From Bacteroidota bacterium (GTDB taxonomy: Bacteria > Bacteroidota > Bacteroidia > Flavobacteriales > Weeksellaceae), in contig JAEWYW010000029.1 of NCBI GenBank assembly GCA_023458535.1, positions 1 to 27,360 of the forward strand: a DNA stretch of 27,360 bases, in the 5' to 3' direction. Positions within the stretch are counted from its first letter, which is position 1. Every line of letters starts with the position of its first letter. The notes below the pieces were generated by a model. The model was not told where the DNA came from and ran no database searches. It saw only the letters and a list, made by a program, of their open reading frames with translations. Below, in pieces: positions 22,732-27,360 of the stretch. The position numbers and the translations under genes were made by a program.

Positions 22732-23559
22732 TTGAAAGCAAAACAAAATTTCAATCACCTCAGACCGCAGCAGCCGATAGGCGTTTTCGATAGCGGTGTG
22801 GGCGGTCTTACAGTAGCCAAAGAAATTAAAAGGCTTCTCCCTCAGGAAGATATCATATATTTCGGAGATACCAAGCATTTACCCTATGGTGAAAAGTCGA
22901 AAGAGGCGATTGTGCAGTATTCAAAGCAGATTACTCAGTTTTTATTGGATCAGAACTGCAAAGCCATTGTTATCGCCTGCAACACGGCCACAGCAAACGC
23001 ATTGCCAGAGCTTTTAGAATTGGTGAATGGCAGAGTTCCTGTTATTGATGTGATCAACCCTGTAGCGGAAAAGGTTTCGTATGAAATTCATAATAATGTA
23101 GGCGTCATCGCAACCAAAGCAACGGTAAATTCTGGTTTGTACAGAAAGAGCATCCGAAAGCATAATAAATTTATTAAAGTGGATGAATTGGCAACGCCAA
23201 TGCTGGTTCCTGCGATTGAGGAAGGTTTTAAAAATCATCCTATTACCCACGCAATTATTTACAATTATTTAAGCAACAATAAGCTTAAGAATATAGAAAC
23301 ACTTATTTTAGGTTGCACGCATTATCCCTTATTAATAGACGAGATAAAGCAGTATTACGGAAATAGAGTTCGTGTGATAGATTCTCCGAATATCGTAGCC
23401 AATCATCTGAAAATTATTCTGGAAAAATACCATTTACTGAATGAGAGCAATGCCAATCCGTTTTACAGATTTTATCTTTCAGATATTACCAAAAACTTCG
23501 AAAAAATCTCTAAGAAATTTTTTGGTAAAAGCATCGATTTGGAATTGAAAGTTTTGTAG
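22732..23559 (+). CDS. murI: Glutamate racemase
   Basis: A glutamate racemase that makes D-glutamate for peptidoglycan. With the start chosen here it has 275 residues. The paired catalytic cysteines are visible: Cys83 in IACNTATAN and Cys195 in LGCTHYPLL. The substrate-binding FDSGVGGLT block is at residues 19-27. The frame extends to a TTG at 22711, but that codon lies in the promoter -7 box. The TTG at 22732 (MKAKQNFNHL...) leaves a leader of roughly 12 bases and an N-terminus of the usual length. No in-frame ATG exists until deep in the protein. A small membrane-protein gene follows after 10 bases. Confidence 0.93.
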   Translation: MKAKQNFNHLRPQQPIGVFDSGVGGLTVAKEIKRLLPQEDIIYFGDTKHLPYGEKSKEAIVQYSKQITQFLLDQNCKAIVIACNTATANALPELLELVNGRVPVIDVINPVAEKVSYEIHNNVGVIATKATVNSGLYRKSIRKHNKFIKVDELATPMLVPAIEEGFKNHPITHAIIYNYLSNNKLKNIETLILGCTHYPLLIDEIKQYYGNRVRVIDSPNIVANHLKIILEKYHLLNESNANPFYRFYLSDITKNFEKISKKFFGKSIDLELKVL

Positions 23560-23569
23560 ATTTACTTCT

Positions 23570-23782
23570 ATGAAAGTTTTTCTCTTTACGATAATAACGG
23601 TAATTATATTTGCGGTAGCCTTCTATTTCAGTCTGGGACAAGAATTAAACGGCTATCAGTCGATATTTGCATTTTGCATCTTACAGTTTGCCTTATTGCC
23701 CAGATTTCGTTCGGTAGATACTAAAAATGGATCTAAAATCCAACTGAAATGGATTTGGAGCAAGAGAACGATTACTTTATAA
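23570..23782 (+). CDS. Small membrane protein, function unknown
   Basis: A 70-residue reading frame 10 bases after murI with an ATG start. Two hydrophobic helices (about residues 3-22 and 29-45, FLFTIITVIIFAVAFYFSL and YQSIFAFCILQFALL) are followed by a basic, probably cytoplasmic tail (RFRSVDTKNGSKIQLKWIWSKR). The tight spacing suggests co-transcription with murI. No family is recognised. Membrane-protein composition and the operon position support a real gene, but without homologue comparison a chance frame cannot be ruled out. Confidence 0.6.
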   Translation: MKVFLFTIITVIIFAVAFYFSLGQELNGYQSIFAFCILQFALLPRFRSVDTKNGSKIQLKWIWSKRTITL

Positions 23783-23793
23783 TTTGTTTGAGC

Positions 23794-24369
23794 TTATTCT
23801 TCCAGAATTTCCACTTTATTTGGTGCTTTTAAAAAGCTAAAAGTAATATTTCCGTATTTCCTGGAATCAAAAATTTGGGGATGCTGCATCTTTAAGCGGG
23901 TCTGATGCTCAACAATAAAGACCCCATTTTCCTTCAAGTAATTATTATTAAGAACTAAGGAAATTAACTCCTGATATTTTTTCTCGTCTGTTTCAAAAGG
24001 CGCATCAGAAAAAATAATATCATATTGTTTTTTATTACGATTTTTCTTCAACCAATCATACACATCTGCTCGTTGAACATTCAACTGCAATGACATTTCA
24101 AGCTCTGAGGCGGTAGCGTTGATAAAAGCAGTGTGTTTAGAATTCATCTCAACGGAAGTGACATCCTGGCAACCTCTGGAGCCGAATTCAAGTGAGATGG
24201 AGCCTATTCCTGCAAATAAATCCAATACGGAACAAAATTCCAGATCATATTTATTTTCGATGATGCTGAATAATGCTTCTTTGGCGAAATCTGTTGTGGG
24301 TCTTACATCAAAATTTTTAGGAGCCGATATTTTTTTAGCTTTCCATTTTCCGGAAATTATTCTGTACAT
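23794..24369 (-). CDS. rsmD: RsmD-family 16S rRNA guanine methyltransferase
   Basis: A 191-residue SAM-dependent methyltransferase of the RsmD group, which methylates N2 of G966 in 16S rRNA. The N-terminal MYRIISGKWKAKKI and RPTTDFAKEALFSII blocks are diagnostic. The SAM-binding loop is DLFAGIGSISLE (residues 50-61), with SVEMN as motif II. The catalytic motif IV, normally (N/D)PP(F/Y), reads Asp122-Ala-Pro-Phe125, an unusual change at its second position. It lies downstream of a DUF3822 gene on the same strand, an arrangement I recall as common in flavobacteria. The C-terminal KAPNKVEILEE follows the usual strand. Confidence 0.88.
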   Translation of the reverse strand: MYRIISGKWKAKKISAPKNFDVRPTTDFAKEALFSIIENKYDLEFCSVLDLFAGIGSISLEFGSRGCQDVTSVEMNSKHTAFINATASELEMSLQLNVQRADVYDWLKKNRNKKQYDIIFSDAPFETDEKKYQELISLVLNNNYLKENGVFIVEHQTRLKMQHPQIFDSRKYGNITFSFLKAPNKVEILEE

Positions 24370-24426
24370 ATTTAAGCAGTTAGAGGTTAAAAATTAGAAG
24401 TTTGAAAATTAAAGAAGTTCGAAAAT
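24370..24426. repeat. Degenerate AGTTAGAAG-type repeat between DUF3822 and rsmD
   Basis: The spacer holds diverged copies of a motif close to the ddl-coaD heptamer: AGTTAGAGG, AATTAGAAG, AATTAAAGAAG and GAAGTTCG. It appears to be an old, decayed version of the AAGTTAG array, again placed between two co-directional minus-strand genes. Confidence 0.45.
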
Positions 24427-25143
24427 CTAATTCAAAATAAAATTTTTCGCAGGAATATTGTCGAAAACAATCTTTAAGTTCTTCACGAATTTTTGAAGTT
24501 CAGAAATAAAGGTTTCATTTTCAGTGGTTTCCCCGTACACATAAAAATTGGTTTCGTTGATGCTAAAGCCTATTTTACTAAGTGTAAACATTACAAAATA
24601 CAAAAAATCGACCTCAGAATTTACATCTAGATTGTTGTATAGAATAACTTTTCCCTTCTCAAATGCAAAAAATTCACATTGGTTGTGATAAAGGTTAATA
24701 TGGATTTCCTTGCCGTTTTTGGGTGTAATAGAATTAAGAAATTTCTCGCCCGAAAAATTAAAGTAAGAAGGCCAAGCAGCCGCTTTTAGCTGATTGTAAA
24801 AACTTTTTGGAAAAGCATAATAAAACTGTATTGCATATTTTTTATTAACAGACAGCATCAATTCTTCATTCTCTTTATCGGCAGGTGCATTAAAAGCAAT
24901 CAGGTCATAACCCATATCATGCTCTTTGAATGTTTCAGGCATTAATGTGAAATGATTTAGAGCGGAAATAATATTAATCTCCTGAAATTTCTTCTGAGAA
25001 AGGATTTCCTTCAGTTTTTCATCAATCAATTCACGAGAAGTTTCCTCATTCAAAAAATAAGAGTTCTCCTCTAAAACATTTTTATTTTTGGAGATTTGAT
25101 ATTGTAAACCGTCTTTGGTGAAAAGTAAATTGAGTTTTTCCAT
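24427..25143 (-). CDS. DUF3822 family protein
   Basis: A 238-residue protein of the Bacteroidota-specific DUF3822 family, function unknown. The ATG at 25143 (MEKLNLLFTKDGLQYQISK) is preferred. The frame is open 135 codons further upstream, but that extension overlaps the divergent threonylcarbamoyl-AMP synthase gene and reads like antisense. Visible features are a soluble alpha/beta protein without signal peptide, a strand-rich C-terminal half (HINLYHNQCEFFAFEKGKVI), and two halves reminiscent of an actin/ASKHA-like layout, though that is only an impression. The steady pairing with rsmD hints at a ribosome-linked role, unproven. A -7 box lies 12 bases upstream of the start. Confidence 0.78.
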   Translation of the reverse strand: MEKLNLLFTKDGLQYQISKNKNVLEENSYFLNEETSRELIDEKLKEILSQKKFQEINIISALNHFTLMPETFKEHDMGYDLIAFNAPADKENEELMLSVNKKYAIQFYYAFPKSFYNQLKAAAWPSYFNFSGEKFLNSITPKNGKEIHINLYHNQCEFFAFEKGKVILYNNLDVNSEVDFLYFVMFTLSKIGFSINETNFYVYGETTENETFISELQKFVKNLKIVFDNIPAKNFILN

Positions 25144-25155
25144 AGTAAAGCTTTG

Positions 25156-25163
25156 CAAATTTA
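25156..25163 (-). promoter_or_regulatory. Candidate -7 box for DUF3822-rsmD
   Basis: The minus strand reads TAAATTTG, matching TAnnTTTG, 12 bases before the DUF3822 ATG. No clear -33 TTG. It supports starting the gene at 25143 rather than further upstream. Confidence 0.4.
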
Positions 25164-25269
25164 CGGAAATTAATGTTGTAGGTAAAATAAACATTAAATC
25201 TTGGATTGCATAATTTTGAACAAAGAATCTTCTCATCGTAAAAATGAGATTCATTTGTGAAAGAAACTC

Positions 25270-25277
25270 TAAATTTG
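25270..25277 (+). promoter_or_regulatory. Candidate -7 box for tsaC-cca
   Basis: TAAATTTG matches TAnnTTTG, 26 bases before the ATG at 25304. It lies inside the upstream extension of that reading frame, which argues against a start at 25244. Confidence 0.4.
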
Positions 25278-25303
25278 CATTGGAAGATTTTAATATAACT
25301 ATC

Positions 25304-25852
25304 ATGGATAAAGCAATTGAAGTTTTGAAAGCAGGAGGTGTAATTTTATATCCCACAGATACTATTTGGGGATTGGGTTGTGATGCAACTAATGTTGAAG
25401 CCATTAATAAGATTTTTGAAATTAAGCAGAGAGATAAAAATAAATCCATGATTATTTTGGTGGAATCTGAGAAACGTCTGCAAGACTTGGTGGATGTTCC
25501 AGAAATGGCTTGGGAAATTATAGATATGAGCGAGAAGCCAGTAACCATAGTCTACAGTAACCCGAAAGGTCTGCCGAAAGAACTGTTGGCGGAAGATGGC
25601 AGTATTGGCATACGCCTGGTGAAAGATGATTTTTGTAAAAAACTTATTTCAAAACTTAACAAACCTTTGGTTTCCACTTCAGCTAATTTTAGCGGTGATA
25701 AAAGTCCGATGCAGTACAAAGATGTACCTGAAGATATGATAAAAATGGTGGATTATTCTGTGGAAGAGCATAGAGATAAAATATCCAAATATACAGGTTC
25801 ATCGGTGATAAAAATTTGGGATAATAATCAGATAAAAGTTTTGAGAGAGTAA
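25304..25852 (+). CDS. tsaC: L-threonylcarbamoyladenylate synthase (YrdC/Sua5 type)
   Basis: A 182-residue single-domain YrdC protein that makes threonylcarbamoyl-AMP from threonine, bicarbonate and ATP. This is the first step of t6A modification at position 37 of tRNAs reading ANN codons. Visible blocks are GGVILYPTDTIWGLGCDA, KQRDKNKSMIILV (basic substrate-binding motif) and KPLVSTSANFSG. There is no C-terminal Sua5 domain, so it is the short TsaC-like form. The ATG at 25304 (MDKAIEVLKAGG) is preferred over upstream starts, since a -7 box lies between. It is followed after 58 bases by the CCA-adding enzyme, giving a tRNA-maturation pair. Confidence 0.92.
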   Translation: MDKAIEVLKAGGVILYPTDTIWGLGCDATNVEAINKIFEIKQRDKNKSMIILVESEKRLQDLVDVPEMAWEIIDMSEKPVTIVYSNPKGLPKELLAEDGSIGIRLVKDDFCKKLISKLNKPLVSTSANFSGDKSPMQYKDVPEDMIKMVDYSVEEHRDKISKYTGSSVIKIWDNNQIKVLRE

Positions 25853-25910
25853 GAACTCTCCAGTTATCATTTATTTGTCTATTATCATATCGAAAATTTA
25901 TTTTTTTAAA

Positions 25911-27332
25911 ATGAAGATTAATCTTAATCAGAATAGAAACTTAAAACTTTTTAAAATCATTTCAGAAGTTGCCGCTAGAAACGAACAAACGGTATATGCT
26001 GTGGGCGGTTATGTTCGTGATTTACTGATGAGCAGGAAAGTGGCTACCGACATAGATTTTGTTACCGAACAAAGTGGAATTATCTTAGCTGAAAGAATTG
26101 CCCAGGAGATTAATCCTCAACTAAAAATTTCGGTTTTTAAAACCTATGGTACAGCCATGTTTCGTTACAACGATTTGGAATTGGAGTTTGTAGGTGCCCG
26201 AAAGGAAAGCTATACTGAAAATAGCCGAAAACCCGATGTGGAAGAAGGAAGTTTGGAAGACGACCAAAAAAGGCGTGATTTTACAATCAATGCAATGGCT
26301 ATTTCTTTGAATAAAGAAAATTTTGGCGAATTGATTGACCCTTTTAACGGCATGGAAGATTTGCGTAAAGGAATATTGAGGACGCCCTTAGAGCCAGTGC
26401 AAACCTATTCAGATGATCCGCTTCGGATGATGCGGGCTATTCGTTTTGCTGCTACTTTAGGTTTTAGCATTGAAAAAAAATCATTGGATGCTATTTCGCA
26501 GGAGGCTGAACGCATCAAAATTGTGTCGATGGAACGGATCATGGTAGAGTTTAATAAAATTATGCTTTCTGCTCAGCCTTCTGTAGGTCTTCATTTATTA
26601 GAGCAAACAGGTTTGTTAACGATTATTCTTCCAGAACTGACAGCTCTGAAAGGAATCGAAGATATTGATGGCCAAACTCACAAAGACAATTTCTATCACA
26701 CATTGGCTGTTGTAGATAATATATCGGAAAATACTGATAAACTTTGGCTACGGTGGGCAGCACTGTTACATGATATTGGTAAAGCTCCAACTAAAAAATT
26801 CGTTGAAGGTATTGGCTGGACTTTTCACGGGCATGAGTTTTTGGGTTCTAAGCTGATTAAAGGAATTTTTAAGCGGCTGAAATTGCCACTAGGTGCCGAC
26901 CAAAAGTATGTGGAAAAGCTGGTGAAGATGCATGCCCGTCCCATTGCCCTGATTACCGATGATGCCTCAGATTCTGCTCTGAGAAGACTTCTCTTTGATT
27001 CCGGGGAGGATTTGGAAGATTTATTCACCCTGTGTAAATCGGATATCACTACAAAAAATTACTCTAAGCAAGCCCGCTTTAAAAAGAATTTCGAGTACGT
27101 ACAGCAAAAAATAAAGGAAGTAGAAGAGAAAGATCAGGTTCGGAATTTTCAGCCGCCAATTACTGGTGAAGAAATCATGCAGATGTTCAATATACAGCCA
27201 GGCCGAGAAATTGGGATATTAAAGGAAAAAGTAAAGGAAGCAATTTTAGAAGGTGACATTCCCAACGAGCATGAGGCTGCAAGAGAATTTGTGATCAAAG
27301 AAGGTGAAATTTTGGGTTTGAAATTGATATAG
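25911..27332 (+). CDS. cca: CCA tRNA nucleotidyltransferase / poly(A) polymerase family with HD domain
   Basis: A 473-residue class II nucleotidyltransferase that adds or repairs the 3' CCA of tRNAs. Head domain: VYAVGGYVRDLLM, the metal pair in DIDF, and RRDFTINAM. Neck: DDPLRMMRAIRFAATLGF. A C-terminal HD phosphohydrolase domain has HTLAVVDNI and LLHDIGKAPTKK (His-Asp pair), with FHGHE and HARP following. The HD domain in such enzymes can carry 2',3'-cyclic phosphatase or phosphodiesterase activity. The ATG at 25911 is preferred to a TTG 36 bases earlier. A poly(A) polymerase role is a possible alternative, but the family layout favours CCA addition. Confidence 0.92.
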   Translation: MKINLNQNRNLKLFKIISEVAARNEQTVYAVGGYVRDLLMSRKVATDIDFVTEQSGIILAERIAQEINPQLKISVFKTYGTAMFRYNDLELEFVGARKESYTENSRKPDVEEGSLEDDQKRRDFTINAMAISLNKENFGELIDPFNGMEDLRKGILRTPLEPVQTYSDDPLRMMRAIRFAATLGFSIEKKSLDAISQEAERIKIVSMERIMVEFNKIMLSAQPSVGLHLLEQTGLLTIILPELTALKGIEDIDGQTHKDNFYHTLAVVDNISENTDKLWLRWAALLHDIGKAPTKKFVEGIGWTFHGHEFLGSKLIKGIFKRLKLPLGADQKYVEKLVKMHARPIALITDDASDSALRRLLFDSGEDLEDLFTLCKSDITTKNYSKQARFKKNFEYVQQKIKEVEEKDQVRNFQPPITGEEIMQMFNIQPGREIGILKEKVKEAILEGDIPNEHEAAREFVIKEGEILGLKLI

Positions 27333-27338
27333 ATTAAT

Positions 27339-27360
27339 CGTTTCGGGCGCGGCTTCGCCG
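27339..27360 (+). terminator. 5' arm of a hairpin cut by the right window edge, after cca
   Basis: Seven bases after the cca stop, CGTTTCGGGCGCGGC leads into TTC and then GCCG, where the window ends. The last four bases already pair with CGGC before the loop. If the stem is perfect, the next bases should read CGCCCGAAACG. The style (GTTTCGG start, GC core, three-base loop) matches the hairpins at 7076-7166. Confidence 0.6.

Noticed and set aside
25144..25548. 135-codon upstream extension of the DUF3822 frame
   Set aside because: It overlaps the divergent tsaC start region, crosses promoter boxes for both genes, and adds sequence unlike the family.

Overview
The window looks like chromosome from a member of the Flavobacteriales, most like the Chryseobacterium group of the Weeksellaceae. 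The signs are AT-rich DNA, almost no Shine-Dalgarno sequences, repeated use of the Bacteroidota promoter -7 box TAnnTTTG, a PorP/SprF-type type IX secretion protein, a DUF3822 gene beside rsmD, and gene neighbourhoods typical of that group. The species cannot be fixed from the sequence alone. Most of the window is ordinary housekeeping and envelope metabolism. I found no tRNA, rRNA, CRISPR array, phage or defence island.

Layout. 1-757 is the right part of an IS982-family insertion sequence cut by the window edge. 758-1061 has no gene but is rich in inverted repeats. 1062-3991 holds histidine ammonia-lyase (hutH), a YgiD-type extradiol dioxygenase and a YceI protein. 4145-9322 holds a PAP2 phosphatase and two large exported peptidases, a DPP4-like S9 enzyme and an M3 peptidyl-dipeptidase. 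The two peptidases converge on a pair of very long perfect hairpins. 9379-10191 is a GIN-domain lipoprotein. 10231-12634 is a KefF/KefC pair (flavodoxin-like oxidoreductase plus potassium/proton antiporter). 12706-14529 is a lemA-TPM-TPM operon whose genes overlap. 14606-16469 holds folA, a membrane protein with a TPR-like domain and a TRIC/UPF0126 channel protein.

16564-20476 is a cell-wall and RNA-modification block: coaD and ddl on the minus strand, with a PASTA protein and an RluD-type pseudouridine synthase divergent from them. 20528-23782 holds a PorP/SprF protein, hemW, murI and a small membrane protein. 23794-25143 is rsmD with DUF3822 upstream. 25304-27332 is a tRNA-maturation pair: threonylcarbamoyl-AMP synthase and CCA-adding enzyme.

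Functional threads: peptidoglycan precursor supply (murI for D-Glu, ddl for D-Ala-D-Ala, and a PASTA protein probably binding wall material); RNA modification and repair (rluD-like, rsmD, tsaC/sua5, cca); exported peptide breakdown (DPP4 and Dcp); and a candidate electrophile-stress potassium efflux system (KefF/KefC). The strongest non-coding signals are perfect 3-nt-loop hairpins used as terminators, with a third one cut by the right edge. Others are a heptamer repeat that forms the end of ddl, and two promoter arrangements that bear on start choice: at murI, where the -7 box covers the upstream start codon, and at hemW, where a terminator T-tract abuts the ATG.
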